A stretch of DNA of 16,559 bases from Bacillota bacterium (lineage in GTDB: Bacteria; Bacillota; Bacilli; Lactobacillales; Enterococcaceae), in NCBI GenBank assembly GCA_023389005.1, contig JAEWFE010000024.1:1-16559 (forward strand), read 5' to 3'. The notes below the pieces were generated by a model. That model was not told the origin of the DNA. It saw only the letters and a list, made by a program, of their open reading frames with translations, and ran no database searches. Made by a program: the position numbers and the translations under genes. Shown here piece by piece: positions 1-7,026 of the stretch; within the stretch, counting starts at the first letter, position 1, and every line of letters begins with the position of its first letter.

Positions 1-2
1 GT

Positions 3-128
3 GATGAATTAGAAAAGCAAACATTGGCACATGGTTTTGATACGATGATTCCAATCTTTGAAAATCCAAATCTATCCGAAAATTTCCATCAAAAAATCGA
101 TGGCAAATGGCAGGTAGAGAATAAATAG
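3..128 (+). CDS. C-terminal end of an unknown protein (5' end outside the window)
   Basis: The frame beginning at base 3 is open from the window edge and ends in TAG at 126-128, giving the last 41 residues of a protein (it reads ...DTMIPIFENPNL... and ends WQVENK). The other two forward frames close within the first dozen bases, and this tail stops 17 bases before the ATG of the next gene, whose ribosome site lies in the gap. That spacing suggests one operon. I do not recognise the fragment; it is hydrophilic with no membrane segment. It could also be a frame open by chance, but the tight junction with the next gene argues for a real 3' end. Confidence 0.55.
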   Translation, partial: DELEKQTLAHGFDTMIPIFENPNLSENFHQKIDGKWQVENK

Positions 129-145
129 TATTGGGAGGAAATGCG

Positions 146-1360
146 ATGGGTGATGTCATTAATTTAAATAATGAGGTTCAAAATGTAAACGAAGCACAAG
201 ATTTAGTAAGCATAACTGAGTCATTATTAACAGAATCAAAAGAAAAAATAAATGAGACAAATACAATTAGTATGCCATTAAGTGAATTGTCCGTTATGGG
301 AGCAAGTATAGCTTCGATGGTTCCTACGTTTAACACAATTACGCAGACAATGAGTTTGCCAACAGACGGAATATATCGATTAGCAAATGCTCAAGTTGGC
401 GATTCACTAAAGTTAGCGAAAAATGGTAATTTCTGGGGTGCTTTGAAAACTGCTGAAGGGGGATCACGATTTGCTCAATTCCAAGCAGTAAGTGATTTAT
501 CAGTTACAAATACGATTACAACAGCAACTTCAGTAAATCCAGCAATGATGATGATGGCAGTAGCACTATATTCAGTTGAAAAAGAAATCAAAACAATTTC
601 TGAAACTAGTAAGCAAATTTTAAGTTTTTTAGAAACAGAAAAAGAGTCAGAAATCGAAGCAGATGTAGAACAATTGCTTGATATTATTCAAAAATATAAA
701 TCGAATTGGGATAATGAACATTTTATTGCTGGCAATCATAAAATGGTGTTGGATATTCAAAGAACTGCTCGAAAAAATGTAAATTTCTATAAAAAACAAC
801 TTGATGAGATGATAACTTCAAAAAATCTATTAGTTGCCCAATCGATGGTTCAATCGACTTTGAATAAACTTAAGAAAACATTCAGATATTATCGCTTGTC
901 TCTTTATATTTTTTCTTTAGCTTCATTATTAGAAATTATGCTAAGTGGTAACTTTAAAGAAAGCTATATTGAAGAGATAAAAAATAAAATCAAAAATCTT
1001 TCTGCTGAGTATCGTCAATTATTTGGAGATTGTTCGATATATTTAGAAAAAATGTCTAATACGTCTGTAGAATCAAATGTAATGAAAGGTGTGGGTATTG
1101 CAAGTAAGTTCATGGGAAATCTGATTGGAAATATTCCTGTAGTGAAAGATGGACAAGTGGATGAATTCTTGCAAGATGCAGGTGAGAAATTAACGGATGG
1201 TGGTAAAGCTTTAGAAGGAAAAGCTGTAAAAGATTTTGCGTTGTTGAGTAATCCAAATACAAGTCTTTATATTCAAAAGATGAATGATATGATTCAGATT
1301 TATAATCATACAGACGAAATTTGCTTTGATAATGAAAATATTTATCTTATTTCAAATTAA
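146..1360 (+). CDS. Unknown 404-residue helical protein with a central hydrophobic stretch
   Basis: The chosen ATG at 146 has a strong GGGAGG site at 133-138 at good spacing. An in-frame TTG at 131 lies on that ribosome site and is rejected. The protein looks almost entirely alpha-helical. It has an acidic N-terminus, a weakly hydrophobic, Ala/Met/Thr-rich region around residues 45-145 (including a run of four Met), a long charged helical region at about 145-300 with coiled-coil character, and a Gly-rich amphipathic segment around 310-350 (VGIASKFMGNLIG). There is no signal peptide and no catalytic motif. I do not recognise the family. Helix bundles with one hydrophobic hairpin occur in pore-forming toxins and membrane-remodelling proteins, but that comparison is only an impression of shape. 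The next gene follows after 64 bases with no promoter I can see, so the two are probably co-transcribed. Confidence 0.8.
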   Translation: MGDVINLNNEVQNVNEAQDLVSITESLLTESKEKINETNTISMPLSELSVMGASIASMVPTFNTITQTMSLPTDGIYRLANAQVGDSLKLAKNGNFWGALKTAEGGSRFAQFQAVSDLSVTNTITTATSVNPAMMMMAVALYSVEKEIKTISETSKQILSFLETEKESEIEADVEQLLDIIQKYKSNWDNEHFIAGNHKMVLDIQRTARKNVNFYKKQLDEMITSKNLLVAQSMVQSTLNKLKKTFRYYRLSLYIFSLASLLEIMLSGNFKESYIEEIKNKIKNLSAEYRQLFGDCSIYLEKMSNTSVESNVMKGVGIASKFMGNLIGNIPVVKDGQVDEFLQDAGEKLTDGGKALEGKAVKDFALLSNPNTSLYIQKMNDMIQIYNHTDEICFDNENIYLISN

Positions 1361-1424
1361 TGATAGACTTTCACTAATATCAAAGACAGTCGGACAGTAA
1401 ATAGTATAGAGGGCTGGCAAAATA

Positions 1425-1883
1425 ATGAAAGATATGCTTTATCCGTTTGAACATAAACTAATTCCTTCCGTGTTTTACCAAAAACAGGATGGCTTTATTA
1501 AAGCAGTTTTGAGTAATAAAGAATTATTGTATCAAATATTAAATGATATGTTTATTGAAAATGAAATCGAAAATCCTTATACGCCAGAAGATGTTCCAAT
1601 TTCTGTCATTAAATTACATGATACGCTATTTGTATTGAAGATTACCTATCCGGAACCTGAAGAAGTGCCATTATGTTATTGTTCTTACATCTTTTTTACT
1701 CCAGAATTTAAGCATTTAGCTTATTTTTGTGTAGAAAAAGGTGAGGGTCACGCTTTTCTATGCCGATGGACACAAGAGAGTAATCATGAAAACTTTGGTG
1801 AAGTAGCTATGGATGAGCAAGCACAGATTTTACAATGTCTAAATATCTACCTTAAAATGCGTGAAAAAGAGTTAGAAGAGTAA
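1425..1883 (+). CDS. Unknown 152-residue protein, probably co-transcribed with the helical protein
   Basis: The ATG at 1425 is preceded by GAGGG at 1409-1413. The spacing is rather long, and an in-frame ATG at 1434 is a possible alternative start. The protein is acidic and looks mixed alpha/beta, with a beta-rich middle (VPISVIKLHDTLFVLKITYP, then CYCSYIFF) and a helical acidic C-terminus ending KMREKELEE. It has no signal peptide or membrane segment. Its small, acidic, cytoplasmic character downstream of the helical protein would fit an immunity or chaperone partner, but no residue motif proves this and I do not recognise the family. Its end faces the convergent gene at 2092-3312 across a nested inverted repeat. 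Confidence 0.75.
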   Translation: MKDMLYPFEHKLIPSVFYQKQDGFIKAVLSNKELLYQILNDMFIENEIENPYTPEDVPISVIKLHDTLFVLKITYPEPEEVPLCYCSYIFFTPEFKHLAYFCVEKGEGHAFLCRWTQESNHENFGEVAMDEQAQILQCLNIYLKMREKELEE

Positions 1884-1903
1884 TAATTATAAAATAAAAC
1901 ATA

Positions 1904-2087
1904 AGGGGCTGACCCATTAGTCTCTAATAAAAATTGAGTAGATAAATAATCCGAACGTTCATCGTTGATTTTTTATGTGTAATCAAGTTGAACATTCGGA
2001 TTCTCTTTGTCTTTTATTGATTGTTTATTTCTTCATAAGGATTTCTTTTTTTAATTATCTCGCTAAAATACTTTTGGGTCAGCCTCT
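1904..2087. repeat. Nested inverted-repeat intergenic element
   Basis: Outer arms are AGGGGCTGACCCA (1904-1916) and TGGGTCAGCCTCT (2075-2087), complementary over 13 positions with one G-T wobble. Nested inside is a long hairpin: 1948-1970 (AATCCGAACGTTCA then TTGATT) pairs with 1981-2002 (AATCAA then TGAACATTCGGATT) around a loop of about 10 bases, with only minor mismatches. The element fills nearly all the space between two convergent genes and ends five bases from the stop of the minus gene. T-rich sequence flanks the inner hairpin on both sides, so it may serve as a two-way terminator. The two-level symmetry also resembles a miniature inverted-repeat or other dispersed intergenic repeat. 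No flanking target duplication is obvious. Confidence 0.75.
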
Positions 2088-2091
2088 ATTA

Positions 2092-3312
2092 TTATTTTTG
2101 ATTGATAAAAGCAAGAAAAGAGTTCATCTTATCTAGCTTCATTTGATTCGTATCGATGATTGCGGTGTTTTGATACCATTCAGCATTTATAATCTCGTGA
2201 ATTTGTTGTTGGATTTCTTCAGGTTCACTCGTCAATTCTTTATTTTCTAGCGTATATGCCATTTCGCTTTTTGCCAAAGATTCCTGTTGGCTTGCCAAAC
2301 AACATCTGACAAATCGCAGTAAGGGTTTAAATCCAAGCGGACGGAAGGTATCCATACTTTCCATCACACCATAACAAAGCTCACCAAGCACTAAATCATA
2401 TTTCTCAACATTTTCAAGACAACGTAACAATCGACGACTAGAGGCATAGGCGTTCAAATTTCCTCGTTTTTCTATTACGGGCTGCAACTCTTCTTTGGTT
2501 TGCACAATGACCTCCCAATTCAATTGTTCAAAGTCTTCTTTTGAAAAGTAATCCGGAATCATGCGAATAAGATTATAGCGAACATTTGAAAGTTGAGAGG
2601 CGTATTGTGGGATAGGATTGATATCATAAAATGACTGCACTCGTTCAGTTAATGAGATACATTCTTCGCCAATTCTTTTTAATGTTTTGATATCCTCAAG
2701 TTCGGTCAAACGATAATACTCATGATTTATATAGCCAATGTATTTTTTTAGACAATGATGGGCAAGAGGCAGCTTTTGAGTTCCGTTTCGTTTGATATCA
2801 CTTTCTGTTAACCAGTCTAAACCTAGTGTGTGCATCCACTTTCCTGACTCATCAATCGTTGTGCGCAAAAGTAAATTTTTCAATAAACGCCGAATCGCTG
2901 CAAATTTTCTGACTTCCTCTACATCGTTCACTTGTAAAAAAGCTTCGTTGTTCATCCATTTTGAAAAAGGTTCAAACAGTTGCTTCAAAAATTCACGTTT
3001 ATCCTCAGCTTCAACCAGTAGGAGCAAGTGACAAATTTTATTGATGGTATCCTTAAGTTCTGGATGGTCAAAATCTTCTCGTTTTAATGCAGCATAATAC
3101 GGTAAACTCGTCATGATTTGGAGCACAACTTCAGGATGATTGAGAAAATTTTGCAGATAAATGGTGCTGATTTGCAAGTATCGATATTTTAACGAAAAAT
3201 CATCAGGATGCAACACAATTTGCCTTTTTAACATATGTAAAGCACGAGCAAATTCTTGTTTATGCATGTATTGATCGATGGTGTCTCTAATGACAGGGAG
3301 TGCATCTGACAT
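2092..3312 (-). CDS. Unknown 406-residue helical-repeat protein
   Basis: The start is set at the ATG complementary to 3310-3312 (MSDALPVI...), which has an AAGAAGGTG site just upstream at good spacing. An upstream in-frame ATG at 3342 would overlap the likely -10 box and is rejected. The protein is helical throughout. Its first about 70 residues (EFARALHMLKRQIVLHPDDF) read like a tetratricopeptide-type helix pair, a protein-interaction fold; the rest is helix-rich without a motif I can name. There is no signal peptide, membrane segment or catalytic signature. It is transcribed alone, convergent with the 1425-1883 gene. I do not recognise the family, and the TPR-like reading of the N-terminus is tentative. 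Confidence 0.8.
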   Translation of the reverse strand: MSDALPVIRDTIDQYMHKQEFARALHMLKRQIVLHPDDFSLKYRYLQISTIYLQNFLNHPEVVLQIMTSLPYYAALKREDFDHPELKDTINKICHLLLLVEAEDKREFLKQLFEPFSKWMNNEAFLQVNDVEEVRKFAAIRRLLKNLLLRTTIDESGKWMHTLGLDWLTESDIKRNGTQKLPLAHHCLKKYIGYINHEYYRLTELEDIKTLKRIGEECISLTERVQSFYDINPIPQYASQLSNVRYNLIRMIPDYFSKEDFEQLNWEVIVQTKEELQPVIEKRGNLNAYASSRRLLRCLENVEKYDLVLGELCYGVMESMDTFRPLGFKPLLRFVRCCLASQQESLAKSEMAYTLENKELTSEPEEIQQQIHEIINAEWYQNTAIIDTNQMKLDKMNSFLAFINQK

Positions 3313-3343
3313 TCCATCACCTTCTTTAACAAATTTCATCATA

Positions 3344-3349
3344 ATTATA
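3344..3349 (-). promoter_or_regulatory. Probable -10 box of the 2092-3312 gene
   Basis: Read on the minus strand this is a perfect TATAAT, about 32 bases upstream of the chosen ATG. No good -35 box is present at 16-18 bases, so the promoter may be weak or activator-dependent. Its position supports the shorter start of the gene. Confidence 0.45.
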
Positions 3350-3457
3350 ACATATTAAGAGGAATAGTCGCATTGAATTAGAAGGGAATATACTGGAGGT
3401 GATACTTTTAAAATTTATTTTAGATCACTACAATTCTGGTTGGATATTCTCTGAATG

Positions 3458-3634
3458 TCAGAATGCAAGATAATCATCAACGGCTTGGTAAAAATCATCA
3501 ATGAATTCTTTAACATTTTCACCTTCATAAGATATAAGTGAACGTATACCTAAGACTTTGCCATAAAAAATGCTATCATCTTCAGAAAACTAAACACTGC
3601 CAACATAACTTTTATATTGAATGGTATTGTTCAT
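3458..3634 (-). pseudogene. Broken hicB-like antitoxin gene
   Basis: On the minus strand an AGGAGG site (3642-3648) precedes an ATG at 3632-3634. The reading frame gives MNNTIQYKSYVGSV, a TAG stop (3590-3592), then FSEDDSIFYGKVLGIRSLI and SYEGENVKEFIDDFY, and ends in TGA at 3458-3460. This matches the N-terminal HicB antitoxin core, in which the stop position would normally be Glu in a GSVEFSE-type run. A single G-to-T change would explain the TAG. The C-terminal DNA-binding part is missing: continuing past the TGA gives about nine readable codons and then two adjacent stops. No hicA toxin gene precedes it. HicB normally neutralises the HicA mRNA-cleaving toxin, so this is best read as a decayed orphan remnant. 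Confidence 0.75.
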
Positions 3635-3832
3635 ATGTATAGCCTCCTAGTTAAATTGTAGTTATTACTTGATGCTCGTACAAATTAATGTTACTAAATA
3701 TTGTGATGAGATATAAGCTAATGAGTATTTACCAATAAAGTAATGAATTTTTGTCAATAATATTTTTATTGATTTTGCTGAATTTTGCAACTAAAATCAG
3801 TTACAATTTAATAAAATTCTGTGGATTGCTTA
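3635..3832. other. AT-rich spacer upstream of the Sel1-repeat gene
   Basis: Apart from the ribosome site of the hicB remnant, this stretch holds no gene I can support. A weak hairpin pairs 3754-3760 with 3766-3772 (TCAATAA/TTATTGA) and is followed by a short T run, so it could be a poor terminator ahead of the promoter at 3833. The rest is AT-rich sequence with stops in all frames. Confidence 0.4.
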
Positions 3833-3864
3833 TTGTGTAACCGCTATAAACTTGATAAAATAAA
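3833..3864 (+). promoter_or_regulatory. Promoter with shared 32-bp segment, copy 1
   Basis: A -35 box TTGTGT (3833-3838), an exact 17-base spacer and a -10 box TAAAAT (3856-3861) stand 30 bases upstream of the ATG at 3891. The whole 32-base segment recurs at 6208-6239 with only two differences. In this copy the spacer dyad seen in the other copy is imperfect (TGTAAC C GCTATA). Confidence 0.65.
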
Positions 3865-3890
3865 GAAAAAACGGAAATCAGGTAAACGTA

Positions 3891-5393
3891 ATGTACATTG
3901 AAGATATGACTGCAGAAGAAATCAATCGAATGCCTAAGCTAAAATATCGAGAACGGATGGATAATGAATTGGCCTATCAGTGGTTGTTTCGTTGCTTTGT
4001 GAATGAAAAGGATTATCCCAAAACCTATCAGATAATACAAAATGCATTAGATCACGACAATGACACCTTGTATTATTCCAATCCCTATGAGGTAGCGCGT
4101 CGTTTGTACTGTTCGGATGAAAATCAGTATTGTCCTAAAGAAATATTTATATTCATGGAAAAAGCTTTTCGTGATCAGCTCTATTTGCTTTCAGATCCGT
4201 TAGCGGCGGATTTTCTCGGAGATTTATTCTATTTGCCGAGATTTCGACATATGAATGAGAAAAAAGCCATCAAGTACTACACCGTTGCGGCGAAAGAAGG
4301 ACTATCAAATGCGATGGCGCGTTTAGGTATCCTATACTATCGACAACATCGCTTAAAAAAGGCTTATCCATTTTTGTTAAAGGCGAGTATGTTAGGTGAT
4401 TCGGAAGCAAAATATCAATTAGCCGAACTCTATTGGTATGGCGAAGGAGTAGAACAAGATTTATTTTTGGCTAATAAACTTTATCAAGAAGTCCAAAAGC
4501 AAATAGAGGATAGTGAAGCAAAGGTGCGTGCGATGATTCGCCTTTCTCAGTATAAGCGGATGGTGGCAGAGGCTGAGGAAAGATTTTTGGATAATATTAG
4601 ATTGTTGCACAAGGCTGAGCAAATATATTTCGAGTTAGGTCAACATACAGCCGGAATCGATGAAAGTCTGGAGGAGGAAATCAATCAGGAATTAGCCATT
4701 GTGAAACAAGCCATCAAGCAAAGAAGAGGGATTTCCGGTTCACGAGGGATTTATGTACATACTTCGCTACATGAATTAGAAGCCAGTCTGTGGCACGAAG
4801 GTGATATTGAAGATTTATTGCGACTATCTAAGAGTGAATACTTTCAACAAGCAGTGCCATTTCAATGCCCAAGCAATCAGTGGGAAGCATTAAATTTGAT
4901 TCAAACCAAACTGCTTGACCAAAATATATTCGCAATTCGTGTGAGAGATAGCCAGTTCAAATATCAAAATGAAGACGATCAGCGCCAATTTCCTTTAGTT
5001 GAAGCACCGTTAGATTTTGATGAAAATAAAATCACTCATTATATGAAAAATCGCGAGTTTACAGCCATTGTTCTCAATACGATTGGTTTTGTGCATTTTG
5101 AACCCTTGATGAAAACGAAAAATAAAGAATACCGTCTGTATTATTATTTTGAAAATAAAGAGATTGCCCGAAGTTACACTGAAGAAATCTTTGAGAAAAT
5201 GCTGGGTTATGTCTTTTATCGATTAGATGCTAAAAAGGTTTGGATAGATACTTTGAAGGATGATGAAACGAGACTTGAATTTTTACGTAAAAACGGCTTT
5301 AAATCAGAGCCTTCTGAAAAATTACCCTTTGTGGATGACCGAAAAGATGTACACTATTATCGTTTGCTTGAGCGTTTTTGGGACAGTTATTAA
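3891..5393 (+). CDS. Sel1-like repeat protein with a C-terminal acetyltransferase-like domain
   Basis: A 500-residue protein starting at ATG 3891 with a weak AGG ribosome site. Residues about 102-205 contain consecutive Sel1-like (TPR-related) repeats, recognisable from AIKYYTVAAKEGLSNAMARL, ASMLGDSEAKYQLAELYWYG and the GEGVEQD turn. These repeats are protein-interaction scaffolds. A charged helical linker (about 205-285) leads to a C-terminal region (about 290-500) whose final part, KKVWIDTLKDDETRLEFL followed by RKNGFKSE, is the typical end of a GNAT N-acetyltransferase fold. I see no clear acetyl-CoA loop (Q/RxxGxG/A), so it may be a degenerate or non-catalytic GNAT. There is no signal peptide, so the protein is cytoplasmic. 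The following gene begins 23 bases after the stop and is probably in the same operon. The fusion call rests on motif reading only. Confidence 0.75.
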   Translation: MYIEDMTAEEINRMPKLKYRERMDNELAYQWLFRCFVNEKDYPKTYQIIQNALDHDNDTLYYSNPYEVARRLYCSDENQYCPKEIFIFMEKAFRDQLYLLSDPLAADFLGDLFYLPRFRHMNEKKAIKYYTVAAKEGLSNAMARLGILYYRQHRLKKAYPFLLKASMLGDSEAKYQLAELYWYGEGVEQDLFLANKLYQEVQKQIEDSEAKVRAMIRLSQYKRMVAEAEERFLDNIRLLHKAEQIYFELGQHTAGIDESLEEEINQELAIVKQAIKQRRGISGSRGIYVHTSLHELEASLWHEGDIEDLLRLSKSEYFQQAVPFQCPSNQWEALNLIQTKLLDQNIFAIRVRDSQFKYQNEDDQRQFPLVEAPLDFDENKITHYMKNREFTAIVLNTIGFVHFEPLMKTKNKEYRLYYYFENKEIARSYTEEIFEKMLGYVFYRLDAKKVWIDTLKDDETRLEFLRKNGFKSEPSEKLPFVDDRKDVHYYRLLERFWDSY

Positions 5394-5416
5394 ACTATAG
5401 TGAAATGAGGGATTCG

Positions 5417-5962
5417 ATGCGTACCGACTTATTTATGAATCAAGAAGACCAATTAAATCAAGAAATATTAAACTACTTCGAGCGGATGAAATTCTCAGGC
5501 GTTGCGCATTATTTTTGTTGCTGGTCATATGGGTGGGCGAGAATCTTTCATCTAATGGATCGTTGGACAGGAATCACTACGACGACCGTATCCCCAATTA
5601 TCCAAATGATATTGCGCTGTGATTTGCTCGTTTTTACCAAAGATGAAATTTTGATAAAGCGTGTGAAGTTATTTGGCAAAGAGAGCCTACCAGCGCATTC
5701 AGATAATAAACATTTGGTGCGATTGTCTCGAAAAGATATCCAATCGTTGCAAGTCAAACCGATAAAGAGTAGATTTATTGGTGAAGGCGGATATGAAATT
5801 AGGATTCAAGCGGACAAAAAATATTATTTTGAAATTCACAATCTTACTGACAATAGCTTTTCTGCTGTACAATTCAAACAAATGTTACGACAAGGATATT
5901 TTGAGTCAAAAGGTATGGAAATGAGTATTTTCACAGGAAATAGGTATAACAAACAGGCATAA
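5417..5962 (+). CDS. Unknown 181-residue protein, possible PH-like domain
   Basis: The ATG at 5417 has GAGG at 5407-5410 with six bases between. An in-frame ATG at 5405 and a TTG at 5378 lack such a site, and the TTG would overlap the upstream gene. The N-terminal half is aromatic-rich and helical (VAHYFCCWSYGWARIFHLMD). The second half alternates short beta strands (LLVFTKDEILIKRVKLF, then YEIRIQADKKYYFEIHN) and ends in a helix, a pattern seen in PH/GRAM-like domains of cytoplasmic proteins. I do not recognise a named family and there is no catalytic motif. It is the last gene of the unit started at 3833. Confidence 0.7.
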   Translation: MRTDLFMNQEDQLNQEILNYFERMKFSGVAHYFCCWSYGWARIFHLMDRWTGITTTTVSPIIQMILRCDLLVFTKDEILIKRVKLFGKESLPAHSDNKHLVRLSRKDIQSLQVKPIKSRFIGEGGYEIRIQADKKYYFEIHNLTDNSFSAVQFKQMLRQGYFESKGMEMSIFTGNRYNKQA

Positions 5963-5975
5963 TTAATTTGTAGAT

Positions 5976-6096
5976 GAGTGGTCGGCTCATGGTCAATCTG
6001 CTATTAATCTTGAACATAAGGGTCAAGTGGTGGCGGACACCGGAATAAACCGACTAATAAGAACGACTCACGCAGGTATTGGTGGGTCGTTTTTTT
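5976..6096 (+). ncRNA. Possible small structured RNA or long structured 3' UTR
   Basis: This patch is visibly richer in G and C than the flanking spacer, holds short self-complementary elements (GGTG..CACC around 6027-6042, CGG..CCG, TTGA..TCAA) and ends exactly in an intrinsic terminator. It has no convincing promoter of its own, so it could be the structured end of the upstream mRNA. A 24-codon frame from an ATG at about 5974 has no ribosome site and is not credited. I cannot assign it to a known RNA family. Confidence 0.3.
6062..6096 (+). terminator. Rho-independent terminator after the 3891-5962 unit
   Basis: AACGACTCAC (6062-6071) pairs with GTGGGTCGTT (6082-6091) through a 10-base stem with one G-T wobble and a 10-base loop, followed by a run of seven T residues. 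Confidence 0.85.
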
Positions 6097-6167
6097 ATAT
6101 ACAGTAATCTTAAGTATAAATTATGAGACAAATTTAGACTCAAGATCATCAATTTTTTGAAAATATA

Positions 6168-6196
6168 AAGTCAGGTATCTTTTGCCTGGCTTTTTT
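6168..6196 (+). terminator. Second intrinsic terminator, just upstream of the GNAT promoter
   Basis: AGTCAGG (6169-6175) pairs with CCTGGCT (6185-6191, one G-T wobble) and is followed by a T run ending at 6196. It lies 12 bases upstream of the next -35 box and would insulate that promoter from read-through. The stretch 6097-6167 between the two terminators holds nothing else that I can see. Confidence 0.7.
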
Positions 6197-6207
6197 AATA
6201 GATACTG

Positions 6208-6239
6208 TTGTGTAACCGTTACAAACTTGATAAAATAAA
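6208..6239 (+). promoter_or_regulatory. Promoter with shared 32-bp segment, copy 2, containing a dyad
   Basis: A -35 box TTGTGT (6208-6213), a 17-base spacer and a -10 box TAAAAT (6231-6236) drive the GNAT/62-residue/ATP-grasp unit. Overlapping the -35 box is a perfect odd palindrome TGTAAC-C-GTTACA (6211-6223), placed where a repressor would block the polymerase. It also resembles one half of a catabolite-response (cre) site, but the spacing of the other half is off by one base. Confidence 0.65.
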
Positions 6240-6282
6240 TTAAAAGTAACAATTATGAATGAACTAATTGAGGTGTTTCTGC

Positions 6283-6831
6283 ATGAAAATAACGACTGAA
6301 AGATTACTGCTTAGACCATGGAAAGATAGCGATGCGGGAAATCTATATCAATATGCCAAAGATCCACAAGTTGGCCCGCGAGCAGGTTGGCCCCCACATG
6401 AAAGCCAAGCCCAAAGTTTAGCAATCATTCAGACTGTGCTGCGTGATCCGTATTCTTTTGCAGTATGTCTAAAGGAAAACGGAGAAATGATTGGTGCTAT
6501 TGGGTTTCATGACTCACATTCGCCACACATTCATCCTGAAAATCATGAAAAAGAGTTAGGATACTGGTTAGGTGTACCGTTTTGGGGACAAGGACTCATG
6601 CCAGAAGCAATCGAGGCGATGTTGTCTTTTGGGTTTGAAGAATTACTACTAAATGCGATCTGGTGTGGCTACTATGAAGGAAATGAACAATCCAAACGCG
6701 CACAAGAAAAATGTGGCTTTACCTACCACCATACACTCGAAAATGTCGATGTGCCTCTACTAAAGGAAGTCCGTACCGAGCATTTCACTCGATTAACCAA
6801 AGAAGAATGGCATGTTAAAAGAGGAAAATAA
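6283..6831 (+). CDS. GNAT-family N-acetyltransferase (RimJ/RimL-like)
   Basis: The start ATG at 6283 has TTGAGGTG at 6268-6275 in front of it. A longer frame from 6268 begins inside this ribosome site and is rejected. The 182-residue product is the usual length for a single-domain GNAT acyltransferase. It opens with the typical TTERLLLRPW (residues 4-13), has the strand ELGYWL (91-96) followed by the acetyl-CoA pyrophosphate loop WGQGLMPEA (101-109), and ends the fold with N134..S137 and the EKCGF strand-loop (142-146) typical of RimJ/RimL relatives. Such enzymes transfer an acetyl group from acetyl-CoA to protein N-termini or small amines in the cytoplasm; the substrate here cannot be read. 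The next gene starts one base after its stop, so the three genes from 6283 to 7866 form one operon. Confidence 0.9.
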   Translation: MKITTERLLLRPWKDSDAGNLYQYAKDPQVGPRAGWPPHESQAQSLAIIQTVLRDPYSFAVCLKENGEMIGAIGFHDSHSPHIHPENHEKELGYWLGVPFWGQGLMPEAIEAMLSFGFEELLLNAIWCGYYEGNEQSKRAQEKCGFTYHHTLENVDVPLLKEVRTEHFTRLTKEEWHVKRGK

Positions 6832-6832
6832 A

Positions 6833-7021
6833 ATGGACCGACTCACAAAATTTGAAGCGATGTTAAATGAAATCATGACCACAGCTGCAAAAGAAAAACA
6901 ACAAATGGATGCACTCAAATTAGCCGGTAAAGAAAAAAGCGCGACTTATCGACAACTGATGGCCAACCGCTTAATGTACACGCGAATAATAGGACTATAT
7001 AAGCAATATGGATTGGTGTAA
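6833..7021 (+). CDS. Small unknown protein (62 residues) between GNAT and ATP-grasp genes
   Basis: The ATG at 6833 follows the GNAT stop by one base and has AGAGGAAA (6820-6827) at good spacing; an upstream in-frame ATG at 6812 lies inside the GNAT gene without a ribosome site. The product is a basic, fully helical peptide (MDRLTKFEAMLNEI, later YRQLMANRLMYTRIIGLY) with no membrane segment or cysteine pair. It ends at 7019-7021, only a few bases before the probable start of the ATP-grasp gene, so translation is probably coupled on both sides. I do not recognise it. A helical accessory subunit is a reasonable guess only. Confidence 0.75.
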   Translation: MDRLTKFEAMLNEIMTTAAKEKQQMDALKLAGKEKSATYRQLMANRLMYTRIIGLYKQYGLV

Positions 7022-7026
7022 GAATA

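Noticed and set aside
2792..3031. A plus-strand ORF opposite the 2092-3312 gene
   Set aside because: It lies wholly inside a well-supported minus-strand gene, has low-complexity Ser-rich content and no ribosome site.
3391..3473. A plus-strand frame after GGAGGTG (LLKFILDHYNSGWIFSE...) ending at 3473
   Set aside because: It has no usable start codon at proper spacing (TTA where TTG or ATG would be needed), is only about 21 codons and overlaps the hicB remnant. It may be a gene fragment, but it cannot be supported.
5974..6048. A 24-codon ORF beginning MSGRLMVN
   Set aside because: No ribosome binding site precedes it and the region is better explained as structured RNA or 3' UTR.
6211..6224. 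Catabolite-response (cre) site at the GNAT promoter
   Set aside because: The left half TGTAACCG fits, but the right half is displaced by one base and lacks the final CA in place. The simple dyad is the safer description.
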